Positions 1 through 9,648 of a stretch of DNA of 38,062 bases are shown here, piece after piece. Source of the DNA: Planctomycetota bacterium (lineage in GTDB: Bacteria; Planctomycetota; Phycisphaerae; Sedimentisphaerales; Anaerohalosphaeraceae); contig VRUI01000049.1 of assembly GCA_019456225.1 (NCBI GenBank), positions 1 to 38,062 on the forward strand, given 5' to 3'. The notes under the pieces are model-generated. The model ran no database searches. It had not been told where the DNA came from and was given only the letters and a program-made list of their open reading frames with translations. The stretch's first letter is position 1, and every line of letters starts with the position of its first letter. The position numbers were made by a program, and so were the translations under genes.

Positions 1-81
1 ATGGTTCCCGCTGCCGGGCCCATAGAGGACTTTCACCTCCAAGTAAGTGTGCCCTGCCGGGCACACAATAAAAAAAGCTGA
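1..81 (+). repeat. Edge sequence: short ORF tail with a perfect hairpin, repeat-like
   Basis: The first 81 bases stay open for 26 codons from the first base (contains IEDFHLQV and PCRAH) and stop at 79-81. Inside is a perfect 8-bp hairpin, GTGTGCCC-TGCC-GGGCACAC (47-66). The core CTGCCGGGC also occurs at 11-19, so the block carries repeated GC-rich words. There is no T-run after the hairpin on either strand, so it is not a standard terminator. It could be the tail of a gene running in from the left, or a dispersed intergenic repeat that happens to be open. I have an unverified impression of having seen this short peptide tail in unrelated genomes. Confidence 0.25.
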
Positions 82-117
82 CAACCATAAATGACTGCCA
101 GCTAAAGACTTATGTAT

Positions 118-191
118 CACGCCCGCCGCGATTCGAACACGGGACCTACGGATTAGAAATCCGTTGCTCTATCCAGCTGAGCTACGGGCGC
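118..191 (-). tRNA. tRNA-Arg (anticodon TCT)
   Basis: Read on the minus strand, this folds as a 74-nt tRNA. The acceptor stem GCGCCCG pairs with CGGGCGT (first pair G-T). The D-arm has AGCTCAGCTGGAT. The anticodon stem ACGGA/TCCGT encloses the loop TTTCTAA, giving anticodon TCT. The T-arm is CCGTG-TTCGAAT-CGCGG. The discriminator is G and the CCA end is not encoded. It decodes AGA (and AGG by wobble) as arginine. tRNA genes are common integration sites, but I see no integrase or attachment-site copy here. Confidence 0.95.
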
Positions 192-379
192 TTAAGAGTT
201 TGGAGATTATAACGACCTGCGTCACCATGTCAACTTCTTTTTAAAAAGAGACAATACCTGTATAAACCTGAAAATCACCGGAATTATTGACGAGAAACAT
301 CAATATACAAATTAACATCAATTATTCAACACAATACCACAAGTAAATACGGAAAATCACTCAACGGTAAAACTTTAAC

Positions 380-415
380 AAAAAAACGACAGGCAACCCG
401 AAAGCCGCCTGCCGT
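380..415 (-). terminator. Intrinsic terminator of the cheW-mcp operon
   Basis: On the minus strand, 44 bases past the chemoreceptor stop codon, ACGGCAGGC pairs with GCCTGTCGT (9 bp with one G-T) around a 12-nt loop. A run of seven T follows. This is a standard Rho-independent terminator and marks the end of the operon. Confidence 0.85.
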
Positions 416-458
416 TTCATTCTTTATGTAAGGTGGGCCATGCCCACGCTGATTCTAC

Positions 459-3194
459 TTAGCTGTTAAAGCCCTCAAAATCTCCCGCATTGCCAAGAGG
501 AATTGACTTTTCAGCAGTGTCTTGACTTGTCTGAGTCTTTGCAGGTCCACCGGCTATCTGATGGAATGCATGGTCAGAAGTCTTAAGCGTTTTTCCTGTT
601 GAGGTTGTATTGACAGTGTTTGAATCTCCGCCTACCAAAGCCGACAGCTCGGAAACAATACTATTCATCTGCTCTGCCTGAGCACTTAGCTCTTCTGAGG
701 CACTTGCAGACTCTTCTGCATTAGCCGCATTAGCCTGGGTAACCTTATCCATCTGATTAACCGCCGTGTTAACCTGGTCTATACCCTGTGACTGTTCCTG
801 GCTAGCCGCCGCGATTTCGCCTACGAGATCGGTAGTCTTGCCGATGCCTTCAACGATATCTTCAAGAACCTTGCTGACTTCTGTTGCGATCTCAACACCG
901 TTGTTTGCATTCTTGACAGATTCTTCGATCATGCCGGATGTATCCTTAGCAGCTTCTGCTGATCTCATTGCGAGGTTACGAACTTCTTCAGCAACGACAG
1001 CAAAACCTTTACCAGCTTCGCCTGCACGAGCAGCTTCGACTGCTGCATTAAGAGCAAGCAGATTAGTCTGGAAAGCGATCTCATCGATAACCTTGATGAT
1101 CTTAGCAGTTTCATCAGAACTCTTCTGAATATCCTGAATAGCGGTGTTCATGCGACCCATAGACTCATTACCGGTATCTGCGGCTTTACGAGCGTCAGAT
1201 GCAAGTGTATTAGCCTGCTGAGCATTGTCGGCATTCTGCTTGGTCATAGAAGCCATCTCTTCAAGCGAACTTGAAGTCTCTTCAAGACCTGCTGCCTGCT
1301 CGGTAGCACCTTCAGCAAGAGACTGTGAAGCACTGGAAACCTGACCGGCAGCAGAAGAGACCTGCTCTGAACCTTCGGTCAGACCGGCAATGATCTTGTT
1401 GATTGGCAATGTGATCGAACGTGTGATCAAAATCGCGATGGTTAAAGTTGCAAGTACAGCAACTATAAGGACTACAGTGATAATCCAGGTAATTGCATTT
1501 TTAGCGGCAAACGCCTCAGATTTATCGATCTCAGCAATAAGTGCCCATGTAGTATCGCCAACATCCACCGGTGTAAAAGCACTTAAAACAGGGTTGCCGT
1601 TATAATCGATGATGATCTTCGAGTCAGTTTTTCCGCTTAGAGCTTCTTTTGCCGCTTCCGTGTCAACTCCATTTTTAGCAACTGTTCCTGCGAAAGATGC
1701 TTTTACCGAATGGCCGGTAGGATCCAGGAACGAATCGCTTCTCATCAGCTTATCCTGACCGACAAGATACGTCTCACCAGTTTCACCCATACCTGCACGC
1801 TGCTGCATAATACCATTTATTGAATCGAGCGAAAGCTGCAAAGCAACTACAAGCTCAACTTCTCCGCCATGAATTACAGGCTGTGCTATAAACGCAGCAG
1901 GCTCATCGTTACTTGGAGCATAAGGTGCAAAGTCCGCAAGGCCAAATCGCCGGCTGCTTAACACTTCTCTGGTCAAAACTCCCAATCCGCTGCTGGCATA
2001 TTTGCCGTTAACGAGATTTGTCTGATAATCTGCTTCGCGGCAAGACGTATAGAAGCAATACCCGTCAGGGTTTATAAGGAACAGGTCATAGTAACCGTAC
2101 TGCTCGATATACTTGCTGTAATACTCATTGCCCTGTTCATCAACAGGACTAAACGCCTCAGCAACATCGATCTCAGCTAAGATAGCCCACTTAAGCCCTG
2201 CAATCTCAAGCGGAGCATAAGCACTTAATACGGGATTGCCGTTATAGTCTAAGATCACATCAGCGCCGCTTTTGCCGGAAAGCGCCAATCTGGATGCTTC
2301 CGTATCACAGCCGTTAGTTGCAACAGTACCGGCAAACGATGCCTTGACCGAATGCCCCTTCGGGTCAAGAAATGAATCCGAACGCATAAGCTTGTCAGAA
2401 CCGACAAGATAACATTCACCTGTCTTACCCATGCCGGTTCTTTCCTGCATGATCGCATTTATTTGCTTAAGTGAAACCTGAAATGCAGCTACTCCGGCAA
2501 ACTTGCCGTTACTATCACGCAAAGGTGTTCCAATGAATGATGCCGGCTCATTGGACGGGTCATACCATGCAAAATCTACCAGGGCAGTATCTGACTGAGA
2601 CTCCTTAAAAACTCTGGCCAATCCACTATCGCTCAAACTTCCTGTGACCAGGTTCTGACCAAAGTCAGACTCTAAGCAAGCGGTGTACACCACGTCGCCT
2701 TTGCTATCGATAAGAAAAACATCATAAAACCCGAAGATGTCCATGAAAGTTTTGAGTCCGTCATTTCGTTTCTCATAAACTTTCTTGTATTCTTCGCTGT
2801 TGGAACCCAATGCAAACGCATCAGAAAAATCAGTCACCCCACCCGTAAAACGTAGATTCTTCTGAACATCCTTCATTAGTTCGAGTCGCTCACCGAAATA
2901 ACCTTCGACCTGGTTCTTCTTAATGGCCCCAACAGCAGTAAGCTTTGAAAATGCTTCGCCGCGTAAAGTATTTACTGTTTCCATCAGTACACCCATGTCA
3001 CCCTTACGCTCTGCGAAGAAACCTTCGATTTGAGCCTTCTTAACATCTCTCATACCAACAAGAGTGTTATAGCTCTGCTCTTCAAGCGCACTGCTTGATT
3101 TGCTAAGAGCAAGGAAACCAATTATACAAGCCGGAATAACTCCGACAGCCAGAAATGCTAAAAGTAATTTTGCTGATAGTTTCATTTTTTTCAT
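459..3194 (-). CDS. Methyl-accepting chemotaxis protein with a tandemly duplicated sensor module
   Basis: Inner-membrane chemoreceptor of 911 residues; it senses a ligand and controls CheA through CheW. A transmembrane helix lies near residues 9-30 and a second near 567-590. A very short HAMP-like linker ([11 protein letters not shown]) follows. The signalling domain has the conserved hairpin tip [17 protein letters not shown] near residue 705. Between the membrane helices come two KKxQIExFFxER-type segments and then two copies of a module of about 210 residues. Each copy starts with a (F/Y)YD(V/L)FLI motif, contains [12 protein letters not shown] and ends with [10 protein letters not shown]. 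This fits a duplicated Cache-type sensor. There is no obvious C-terminal CheR-binding pentapeptide. The start follows AAAGGAAG at good spacing. It lies 52 bases downstream of cheW, evidently in one operon. The ligand cannot be predicted. Confidence 0.95.
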   Translation of the reverse strand: MKKMKLSAKLLLAFLAVGVIPACIIGFLALSKSSSALEEQSYNTLVGMRDVKKAQIEGFFAERKGDMGVLMETVNTLRGEAFSKLTAVGAIKKNQVEGYFGERLELMKDVQKNLRFTGGVTDFSDAFALGSNSEEYKKVYEKRNDGLKTFMDIFGFYDVFLIDSKGDVVYTACLESDFGQNLVTGSLSDSGLARVFKESQSDTALVDFAWYDPSNEPASFIGTPLRDSNGKFAGVAAFQVSLKQINAIMQERTGMGKTGECYLVGSDKLMRSDSFLDPKGHSVKASFAGTVATNGCDTEASRLALSGKSGADVILDYNGNPVLSAYAPLEIAGLKWAILAEIDVAEAFSPVDEQGNEYYSKYIEQYGYYDLFLINPDGYCFYTSCREADYQTNLVNGKYASSGLGVLTREVLSSRRFGLADFAPYAPSNDEPAAFIAQPVIHGGEVELVVALQLSLDSINGIMQQRAGMGETGETYLVGQDKLMRSDSFLDPTGHSVKASFAGTVAKNGVDTEAAKEALSGKTDSKIIIDYNGNPVLSAFTPVDVGDTTWALIAEIDKSEAFAAKNAITWIITVVLIVAVLATLTIAILITRSITLPINKIIAGLTEGSEQVSSAAGQVSSASQSLAEGATEQAAGLEETSSSLEEMASMTKQNADNAQQANTLASDARKAADTGNESMGRMNTAIQDIQKSSDETAKIIKVIDEIAFQTNLLALNAAVEAARAGEAGKGFAVVAEEVRNLAMRSAEAAKDTSGMIEESVKNANNGVEIATEVSKVLEDIVEGIGKTTDLVGEIAAASQEQSQGIDQVNTAVNQMDKVTQANAANAEESASASEELSAQAEQMNSIVSELSALVGGDSNTVNTTSTGKTLKTSDHAFHQIAGGPAKTQTSQDTAEKSIPLGNAGDFEGFNS

Positions 3195-3246
3195 TTTTTC
3201 TTCCTTTAATTTAACTTCAATTATAGTTTCTTTTTCAACTAACTAA

Positions 3247-3756
3247 TTAATTCATTGCAAAGCCATCAAGATCCTCACCGCCAAGCACCTTATCGATATC
3301 GAGCAGGATCTTAACCGTATCACCGATCTTACCCATACCAAGAATGAAATCGGTATCGACATTCGAACCAAACTGCGGAGCAGCTTCGATGTCCCCGCCT
3401 GCGATATCAAGAACTTCCTGCACATGGTCAACAACAATTCCGGTCTGGAAATTGCGGTCGCCCTGACATATCTCAACAACGATGATACAAGTTTCCTCTG
3501 TTACATCTATGGTATCCATACCAAATTTAGACCGAAGATCGACAACAGGAATAACCTGACCCCGCAGATTGATCACTCCTTTCACATGGTCCGGCGTCTG
3601 CGGAACGGCTGTAATATCCATATAGCCGATGATCTCGCGAACCTTCAGAATCTCCAACCCATACTCCTCATGGGCCAAAGCGAAGGTAAGGTACTTACCC
3701 TCCTTGTTAGCGATTGCCTGATTAACTTCTTCCGTATGGCTTGCTGTTTCTTCCAT
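3247..3756 (-). CDS. cheW: Chemotaxis coupling protein CheW
   Basis: CheW is the soluble adaptor that links chemoreceptors to the kinase CheA. The 169-residue product shows the family pattern: an opening strand (YLTFALAHEEYGLEI), KVREIIGYMDITAVPQTPDHVKGVINLRG, then VIPVVDLRSKFGM and a closing DIDKVLGGEDL. The frame is open to 3786, but I place the start at 3756, where ATG follows AGGAGAC with an 8-base spacer; the extra ten residues upstream have no such site. It is the first gene of a two-gene operon with the downstream chemoreceptor. No other che genes are visible in the window, so CheA and the rest of the pathway must lie elsewhere. Confidence 0.95.
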   Translation of the reverse strand: MEETASHTEEVNQAIANKEGKYLTFALAHEEYGLEILKVREIIGYMDITAVPQTPDHVKGVINLRGQVIPVVDLRSKFGMDTIDVTEETCIIVVEICQGDRNFQTGIVVDHVQEVLDIAGGDIEAAPQFGSNVDTDFILGMGKIGDTVKILLDIDKVLGGEDLDGFAMN

Positions 3757-3786
3757 ACTACTGTCTCCTAAATAAATCAATTTCAA

Positions 3787-4655
3787 TTACATTTTTCCAT
3801 GTACGCTTTCCCCCCACCAATCCTTGTGGGTAAACAAGGTAATAGCTGCAGCAAAAACTAAAGCTATCCCTTACAATCAGATTTCGTAAATTAAACTTAA
3901 CAATATCAGATAATTCTGAAAAAAATAATACTCTGTTTACCACTGATAAATAAACAGCCGATATTACCCTTGCCTGCATACAAATAACGAACTTTTCACA
4001 ACTTTTCACATTAAACATTCCAGGGAAAAAAATATGATCAAAAACAGAATATTTCGACATGGCATAGATTATCGGGCAAAAAAAACATCAAATAGCAATA
4101 AAGCAAACAAGTGAAATTCCTTAAATTTCTATGGAATTAACCAGCTAACTAAAACAGTAAAAAACTCAAGACGCCGATCTCCGGACTTTCGATAAAGCAT
4201 ATTTATGGTTCAAATTCCAAAATATTTGAGTTCATCCGGTTAATGTATAGGTACTGGTGTGGGTATTTTAGATTCGCTGGTTGAGGTATTGCTCGTCCTG
4301 GTGAGAAAATAACAATGAGCATTTCCGGTGGCACGTACAGTTATCCACTCGAAAAGGTTGACCATAGGTTGTCCATTTCCGACCGATTTTCTGGTTGCGT
4401 TTTTTTAAATGTCCGGAATGTCCTTTGAGTCTTGGGTTTATCGCCTGATATCGTGGTTTTCTTGTTATTGTAGAGTTTAAGGGCCTATTGATGCTGTTTT
4501 GCAGGCTTTTGTGCTTGAATTCTGCTGTCAAGAGTAAAAAAAACATGCTTCATTCGGTTAATTCCCAGGTGATCGGGATTTGGTGACCATGACGGCAAGC
4601 AAAACTCTTGTTGCATCTTATAAGCAATTTGCTTAAGTTTTTTCATCAATAAACC
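3787..4655. other. Gene-free AT-rich interval upstream of cheW
   Basis: About 870 bases with no open frame that resembles a protein. The longest frames (minus, about 90-100 codons) have no start signal and no recognisable motif. On the minus strand GCCCGATAA (about 4070-4078) recalls a flagellar-sigma -10 element, but I see no matching -35. The cheW promoter must lie in this interval. Otherwise I see nothing in it. Confidence 0.5.
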
Positions 4656-4683
4656 TTGACGCATCTTCAAAAAACTATATAAT
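4656..4683 (+). promoter_or_regulatory. Sigma-70-type promoter of the ABC/Gld operon
   Basis: TTGACG (4656-4661) and TATAAT (4678-4683) are separated by 16 bases, about 70 bases before the first gene. The match to consensus is good, and the position suits transcription of the ABC ATPase, permease, GldG-like and DUF4340 genes. Confidence 0.65.
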
Positions 4684-4706
4684 TTCCTGACTAAACTTAG
4701 ATAAAT

Positions 4707-4734
4707 GATAGCCGATAGCCGGTTGCTAATGGCT
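4707..4734. repeat. 7-bp periodic array in the 5' leader of the ABC operon
   Basis: Units GATAGCC, GATAGCC, GGTTGCT, AATGGCT. Two units are identical, then the array degenerates while keeping the 7-base step. It ends just before the AGGAG ribosome-binding site at 4741. It is one of several heptamer arrays in this window. Confidence 0.5.
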
Positions 4735-4751
4735 TTACATAGGAGACCTGT

Positions 4752-5471
4752 ATGATTAGTGTTAAAGAGCTTAGACGAACTTTCGGCCGAATCGTCGCTG
4801 TTGACGGCATATCTTTTGATGTCGCCAAGGGCGAGGTGCTTGGACTTCTCGGCCCCAACGGCGCAGGCAAGAGCACCGCGATGAAAATGATCGCCTGCTT
4901 TCTAAAGCCCGACAGCGGCACCGCCTCTGTTTGCGGTTACGACATCGCCAAAGACCCCGTTTCCGTAAAAAAATCGCTCGGCTACCTCGCCGAGAACGCC
5001 CCCTGCTACAATGAGATGACTGTCGGCGGGCTTTTGAATTTCATCTGTGACGCAAGACAGATCCGCGGGGCAAAAAGAAAAGCCGCCCTCGACAGAGTCG
5101 TACCGATGTGCTCTATCGAATCGGTATATCACCAGACGGTAGAAACACTCTCGAAGGGGTATCGAAGACGCGTAGGCCTGGCAGGAGCCCTGATACACGA
5201 TCCCGATGTTCTGATACTTGACGAACCGACAGACGGACTCGACCCAAACCAGAAGCACGAAGTTCGCAAGCTCATCAACAAGATGGCCGCCGAAAAGTGC
5301 ATCATCATATCAACCCATATACTCGAAGAGGTCGAAGCGATCTGCTCAAGAACGATCATAATCGCACGCGGAAAAATACTTGTCGATTCGACACCGGAAA
5401 AGCTAAAACAAAAGTACAACGCCGGCCTAAACGAAGTTTTCAGAAAAATAACCACCACTAAAAAATTGTAG
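4752..5471 (+). CDS. ABC transporter ATP-binding protein (GldA/ABC-2 type)
   Basis: Cytoplasmic ATPase of an ABC-2 type exporter, 239 residues. Walker A is GPNGAGKST (about 34-42). The signature region is LSKGYRRRVGLAGALIHDP, with LSKGYRRR in place of LSGGQ, as is usual for ABC-2/GldA ATPases. Walker B plus D-loop is VLILDEPTDGLDPNQ, and the switch histidine lies in ISTHILEEVE. AGGAG sits 6 bases before the ATG. The next genes encode a membrane permease, a GldG-like protein and a DUF4340 protein, a set that recurs in Bacteroidetes, Planctomycetes and others. In Flavobacterium, GldA-GldF-GldG is needed for gliding; elsewhere the substrate is unknown. Confidence 0.93.
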   Translation: MISVKELRRTFGRIVAVDGISFDVAKGEVLGLLGPNGAGKSTAMKMIACFLKPDSGTASVCGYDIAKDPVSVKKSLGYLAENAPCYNEMTVGGLLNFICDARQIRGAKRKAALDRVVPMCSIESVYHQTVETLSKGYRRRVGLAGALIHDPDVLILDEPTDGLDPNQKHEVRKLINKMAAEKCIIISTHILEEVEAICSRTIIIARGKILVDSTPEKLKQKYNAGLNEVFRKITTTKKL

Positions 5472-5609
5472 TTTGCGATATGCAAACCTGGAATCTTTGT
5501 CTATTACAAATGAAATTAAACGCAAAATAGTCACTAAATATTAACGCCTGAGTTTAGCTCAATACTCGCCTGTTTGGTTCAGGCCAGGTCTGATAAGGAG
5601 TTTACACAA

Positions 5610-6341
5610 ATGAATGGTTTTATGGCAGTCTTTAAGAGAGAGTTTAAGGCATACTTCTCTACCCCCCTTGCATACGTATTTCTTGTCATCTTCCTCTTTG
5701 CAGCAGGGTATATGATGTTCAGTAGGGGTTTCTATCTGATGCGGCAAGCGGACATGAGGACTTTCTTTTCCAATCTTCCGCTTTTGTTTGCGATCATGGT
5801 ACCGGCGACAGCAATGCGTTTATGGGCCGAAGAGAGAAGAAGCGGATCCATCGAGCTTCTGCTGACTTTACCGATAACTGTTACCCAGGCGGTTTTGGGC
5901 AAGTTTTTCGCCGCATGGCTTTTTCTTGCCGTAGCCCTGCTGCTGACAATCCCCGTACCAATAACGGTATGCTATCTCGGCGACCCGGACATCGGCCTGA
6001 TAATCACCGGGTATATTGGAAGTTTGTTTATGGCCGGCGGATTTCTTGCTATCGGAAGTTTCTTTTCGGCCGTCACCAAAAACCAGGTCATCTCCCTGGT
6101 ACTTTCCGCTGTCGTTTGCGGAATGTTTATTATAGCCGACATGCCCACAACACAGGCATACCTTTCGGCATTCCTCCCGGCAGGACTGGTCAAAGCCATC
6201 AGCCAGTTAAGTTTCCAGGGCCACTTCGATTCGATACAGAGAGGCGTAATATCATTTAAGGACCTGGCATATTTCGTTCTTTTTATAGCCGGTTGGGTAT
6301 GGGCCAACATTATCATCCTTGACGAAAGGAAAGCAAGCTAA
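5610..6341 (+). CDS. ABC-2 type permease (GldF-like)
   Basis: Membrane subunit partnering the upstream ATPase; 243 residues with about six hydrophobic segments, among them YVFLVIFLFAAGYMMF, LPLLFAIMVPATAM and YFVLFIAGWVWANIIIL. The N-terminal FKREFKAYFSTPLAYVF and the cytoplasmic RLWAEERRSGSIELLLTLP are typical of the ABC-2 membrane family close to GldF. The frame is open from a TTG at 5574, but AAGGAG nine bases before the ATG at 5610 decides the start. The stop codon overlaps the next start (TAATG), which indicates translational coupling. Confidence 0.92.
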   Translation: MNGFMAVFKREFKAYFSTPLAYVFLVIFLFAAGYMMFSRGFYLMRQADMRTFFSNLPLLFAIMVPATAMRLWAEERRSGSIELLLTLPITVTQAVLGKFFAAWLFLAVALLLTIPVPITVCYLGDPDIGLIITGYIGSLFMAGGFLAIGSFFSAVTKNQVISLVLSAVVCGMFIIADMPTTQAYLSAFLPAGLVKAISQLSFQGHFDSIQRGVISFKDLAYFVLFIAGWVWANIIILDERKAS

Positions 6342-8353
6342 TGAGCTATATAAAACAAAAAATTATTCGTATTGCAGCGACGAACTCTTCGCTGCAAACA
6401 ATTCTCGCAGTTATGCTGATCCTGCTTATTACATTCAGTGCGATAACGATCACCCAGAACTTCGGCAGAGGAATCAAGGCAGACATAACCGACCAGAATA
6501 TCTACACACTTTCAGAAGGTACAAAGAACATACTTGGCAAACTTAACCAGCCGATAAAGGTACGCCTTTACTATGCCGAAACCGCCGCAAGAAAAGGTCC
6601 CGACCAGATTCGATTCTTCAATAACTATTTCACCTTCGTACGCGAACTGCTCGAAGAATACGAAGCAGCGGCAAACGGCATGATTGACCTTGAAGTCATC
6701 GACCCGAAAGCGTTTACAGAAGAAGAGGCACAGGCACTTCGCTACGGACTTAGGCGAATTCCCATCACCGAGGAAGATAATTTCTATTTCGGACTTGCCA
6801 TACAGACTCCCTTCGGCATCGAAAAAACAATACCATTCTTTACTCCGGACAGACAAAATTTCATAGAGTACGACATCAGCTACCTGATAGACACCGCGGT
6901 TACACGCCAGAAACGAAAAGTCGGAATATTAAGCTCACTGCCGGTCATGGGCGATGACGTTTCAGGGTATATGGCAATGATGATGCGTCAGCAAGGCCAG
7001 CAGCCAAGGCCTGCATGGGGAATCGTCACTCAAATAAAACAAGAGTACCAAGTCACAAAAGTAGAACCGGACCTCGACGAGATCAAAGACATTGACATCC
7101 TGCTCGTAATTCACCCCAAGAATCTTTCCGATAAAACACTCTTCGCAATCGACCAGTTCGTACTAAAGGGCGGCCCGGCGATCGTTTGTGTCGACCCATA
7201 CTGCCTCTCGGACATCCCCAGCCGCCAGCAGTTGCAAATGAGAGTACCCCCAATGCAGTCCTCCGACCTGGATATCCTGCTAAACAGCTGGGGGCTTGAC
7301 GTACCTGAAAACACCTTTGCCGGCGACAAGAAAATTACCCAGATAGCAAGATTCACCAGCGGCGGAAGGGCCACTGAAATCATCATCCTGCGTCTGTCGA
7401 AAAACAATGATAGCTTTTCTAATGAATCGGTTGCAGCTTCTGAACTTAACAGTGTAAGAATGCTCTACCCGGGTGTAATCAAAGAGATCGAACCTGCCGC
7501 ATCCTCTGCAGGATTAACCCGAAGGCCGATAGTCATGACAACAAAAACCGGCAACTCATGGACGATAAGCCACCCGTATGAACTCATGAATCCGGACACT
7601 ACCGCCATCATGAGCAAGCTGGTCGATGGCACTAAACCGGTCGCTGTCGGCTACCAGGTAACCGGAAAATTCCAGAGTGCTTTTCCAGATGGAGTAGATG
7701 TTCCCGATCCAATCAAAGAAAACGCCGATCCGAATGAAATATATGAAGAGAAAACCAAACATGTCGCCGGTCTTACAAAAGCCGACAAGGAATGCATCGT
7801 GATGGTATTTTCAGACGTCGACTTCATCGCCGACATGCTTGCTTATCAGCCATCCTTCTTCGGAGGAATGGCACCCACCGGAGACAACTCGGCACTACTG
7901 CTAAACTCAATAGGAGAACTTGCCGGATCAACAGACCTTATCTCTATTCGATCGCGCGGCAATTTCACCAGACCGTTTACCCGGGTTGATGAAATCGAAG
8001 CAGTCGCTAAAGAGGCCACTAAAGAGAAAATCGCTGCAATTAATACCGAAATCGCAAACTTCCAGAATGAGCTTGAAAATATTTTACAACAGGCCCAGCA
8101 AAACCGCCAGGAAGTAATGGGCAGTGCGATCCTGAAAAAGAAAAGAGAAGTTGAGGCAAAAATCCGTTTAAGCGAAAAAGAACGTAACGACATTCAGAAA
8201 TCAAGACGCCAGGAAATAGAAAAGCTCGGAAGCATACTAAAAAGCTTCTGTATGCTCCTGACACCGGCGATAATCCTGCTCATAGCAATAATCATAGGAA
8301 TTTCCAGAACCGTCAGAAAAAGGCACTACATAAGCCACGCAAGCGATTCTTAA
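6341..8353 (+). CDS. GldG-like ABC transporter auxiliary protein
   Basis: A 670-residue protein of the GldG/ABC-type auxiliary family. It has one hydrophobic segment near the N-terminus (about residues 20-40, TILAVMLILLITFSAITI), then a large exported domain. Near the start of that domain is the family pattern NIYTLSEGTKNIL with VRLYYAE. A charged coiled-coil-like stretch (about 550-630, rich in K, E, Q and R) leads to a second membrane helix (MLLTPAIILLIAIIIGI). The ATG overlaps the permease stop by one base. The protein is thought to work with GldA/GldF-type transporters at the outer face of the membrane; the substrate is unknown. Confidence 0.88.
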   Translation: MSYIKQKIIRIAATNSSLQTILAVMLILLITFSAITITQNFGRGIKADITDQNIYTLSEGTKNILGKLNQPIKVRLYYAETAARKGPDQIRFFNNYFTFVRELLEEYEAAANGMIDLEVIDPKAFTEEEAQALRYGLRRIPITEEDNFYFGLAIQTPFGIEKTIPFFTPDRQNFIEYDISYLIDTAVTRQKRKVGILSSLPVMGDDVSGYMAMMMRQQGQQPRPAWGIVTQIKQEYQVTKVEPDLDEIKDIDILLVIHPKNLSDKTLFAIDQFVLKGGPAIVCVDPYCLSDIPSRQQLQMRVPPMQSSDLDILLNSWGLDVPENTFAGDKKITQIARFTSGGRATEIIILRLSKNNDSFSNESVAASELNSVRMLYPGVIKEIEPAASSAGLTRRPIVMTTKTGNSWTISHPYELMNPDTTAIMSKLVDGTKPVAVGYQVTGKFQSAFPDGVDVPDPIKENADPNEIYEEKTKHVAGLTKADKECIVMVFSDVDFIADMLAYQPSFFGGMAPTGDNSALLLNSIGELAGSTDLISIRSRGNFTRPFTRVDEIEAVAKEATKEKIAAINTEIANFQNELENILQQAQQNRQEVMGSAILKKKREVEAKIRLSEKERNDIQKSRRQEIEKLGSILKSFCMLLTPAIILLIAIIIGISRTVRKRHYISHASDS

Positions 8354-8365
8354 CCTTAAAAGCGC

Positions 8366-8414
8366 GAGAGCGCCGCAAGTTGAGCGGAGCGAAATCCGCC
8401 AAAGGCGGGCTCTC
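8366..8414. repeat. GC-rich nested inverted repeat between GldG-like and DUF4340 genes
   Basis: GAGAGC (8366-8371) pairs with GCTCTC (8409-8414), and an inner CCGCC-AAA-GGCGG hairpin (8396-8408) is nested inside. No T-run follows, so it is more likely a REP-like element or an RNA-stabilising hairpin than a terminator. It sits inside an operon. Confidence 0.5.
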
Positions 8415-8500
8415 CGATCCGACATTACAATTGTCGATACATTGCCGGAAAAAACAAGACCTTAAGCTTTTGGCACTATTGAATAAAATTGGAGTACAAA

Positions 8501-9619
8501 ATGAATAATAAAAAACTAATCGTATTAGCAATAACCGCCCTTGTCACCACAGCCCTGGCAATCTGGCTTTCCACAGCCGGGCAATCACCAACCGCCGACC
8601 CAACTAAACCAAAGTACCTGCTGGGAAATATCAATCCGTCTCTTATAGACACTATCGTCATCGGAACCGGCGATGAGCCGCTCACAATCAAACGCGTCGC
8701 CAATAGATTCCTCGTAAAGAACAAAGACAATTACCCCGCAAAGGTCTCAGAAATAAACGACCTCATCAATAAATGTACAGATATAAAAATAACAGAGCTT
8801 TACACCGATAACCCCGACAATCACAAGGCACTTTCAGTACTTCCGGAAAACGCATCCTCCCAGGCCAAATTCCTCAAAACCGACGGCACACTGCTAACAG
8901 GTGTCATCGTCGGATCCGAAAAAAAAGGCGGCCAGGGAACTTACATAAGACAAGCCGGTAAAGACGAAGTCTTCGTAACGCTGGACAGCCCGACGATCAG
9001 CAGCGAAGCATTGGAATACATAGATCAGGAGATAACCTCGGCCATCACCAGAGAGAGCATCGAATCGGTCAAGGTCACCCAGTCAGGCGAGATATACACC
9101 CTGACCCTCAACGACCAGGGCACAGTGCTGCCCGACCGGATGCAGGAAGGCAAGATACTCAAAGTCGACGAAGTAAACAAAGTATTCGCCGCCCTTTCAA
9201 GCTTAAGATTCACAGACGTTAAGAAATACACCACATCCCTGGACTTCAACAAAAGCTACGTATGCCGGTTAACCGACCAAACCGTCTACAACGTGTTTCT
9301 GGTCGAAAAGGACGACAAGACATATCTAACATGCAACGCTCTCTACAAGGGACAAGTACCCAAAAAATCAGGAGAGTTTTCAACCCAGGAAGAATTAAAG
9401 GAAAAGGAAGCCAAATACCTCGCCAGAGAAAACGCGGTTAATTTCTTTAACAAACACAGCGGATGGGTCTACGAGGTTTCCTCAAATTCAGCAAAGAATC
9501 TCACAATGCCCCTGGACGACCTATTCGAGGAACCGGAAAAACCTGAGGTTCCTGAAGGGAAAGCACCGGGACAAGACCCAAACAATACAGAAATCCCAAT
9601 GCCTGACTTTACAATGTAA
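8501..9619 (+). CDS. DUF4340 domain protein
   Basis: A 373-residue protein with one N-terminal membrane anchor (KLIVLAITALVTTALAIWLS), then an exported domain of the DUF4340 type (VIGTGDEPLTIKR, VGSEKKGGQGTYIR, FVTLDS). The C-terminus is acidic and proline-rich (EEPEKPEVPEG). GGAG lies 6 bases before the ATG at 8501. DUF4340 proteins usually close GldA-F-G-like clusters, which is the case here. They are presumed to act with the GldG-like subunit at the outer face of the inner membrane; the biochemical role is unknown. Confidence 0.85.
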   Translation: MNNKKLIVLAITALVTTALAIWLSTAGQSPTADPTKPKYLLGNINPSLIDTIVIGTGDEPLTIKRVANRFLVKNKDNYPAKVSEINDLINKCTDIKITELYTDNPDNHKALSVLPENASSQAKFLKTDGTLLTGVIVGSEKKGGQGTYIRQAGKDEVFVTLDSPTISSEALEYIDQEITSAITRESIESVKVTQSGEIYTLTLNDQGTVLPDRMQEGKILKVDEVNKVFAALSSLRFTDVKKYTTSLDFNKSYVCRLTDQTVYNVFLVEKDDKTYLTCNALYKGQVPKKSGEFSTQEELKEKEAKYLARENAVNFFNKHSGWVYEVSSNSAKNLTMPLDDLFEEPEKPEVPEGKAPGQDPNNTEIPMPDFTM

Positions 9620-9624
9620 AAGCA

Positions 9625-9645
9625 AATCGCTAATCGCTAATTGCT
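9625..9645. repeat. Heptamer array between convergent genes
   Basis: AATCGCT, AATCGCT, AATTGCT: three units of exactly 7 bases in the 29-base gap between the convergent DUF4340 and ABC exporter genes. Confidence 0.6.
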
Positions 9646-9648
9646 ATT

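Noticed and set aside
47-66. Intrinsic terminator at the left edge
   Set aside because: No T-run follows on either strand.
118-191. Integration site of a genomic island
   Set aside because: No integrase, no direct-repeat copy of the tRNA end elsewhere in the window.
4060-4080. GCCCGATAA as a flagellar-sigma -10 for cheW
   Set aside because: No TAAA-type -35 at the expected distance on the minus strand.
4268-4670. Two overlapping minus-strand frames of 60-90 codons
   Set aside because: No ribosome-binding site, no protein-like composition, no motif.
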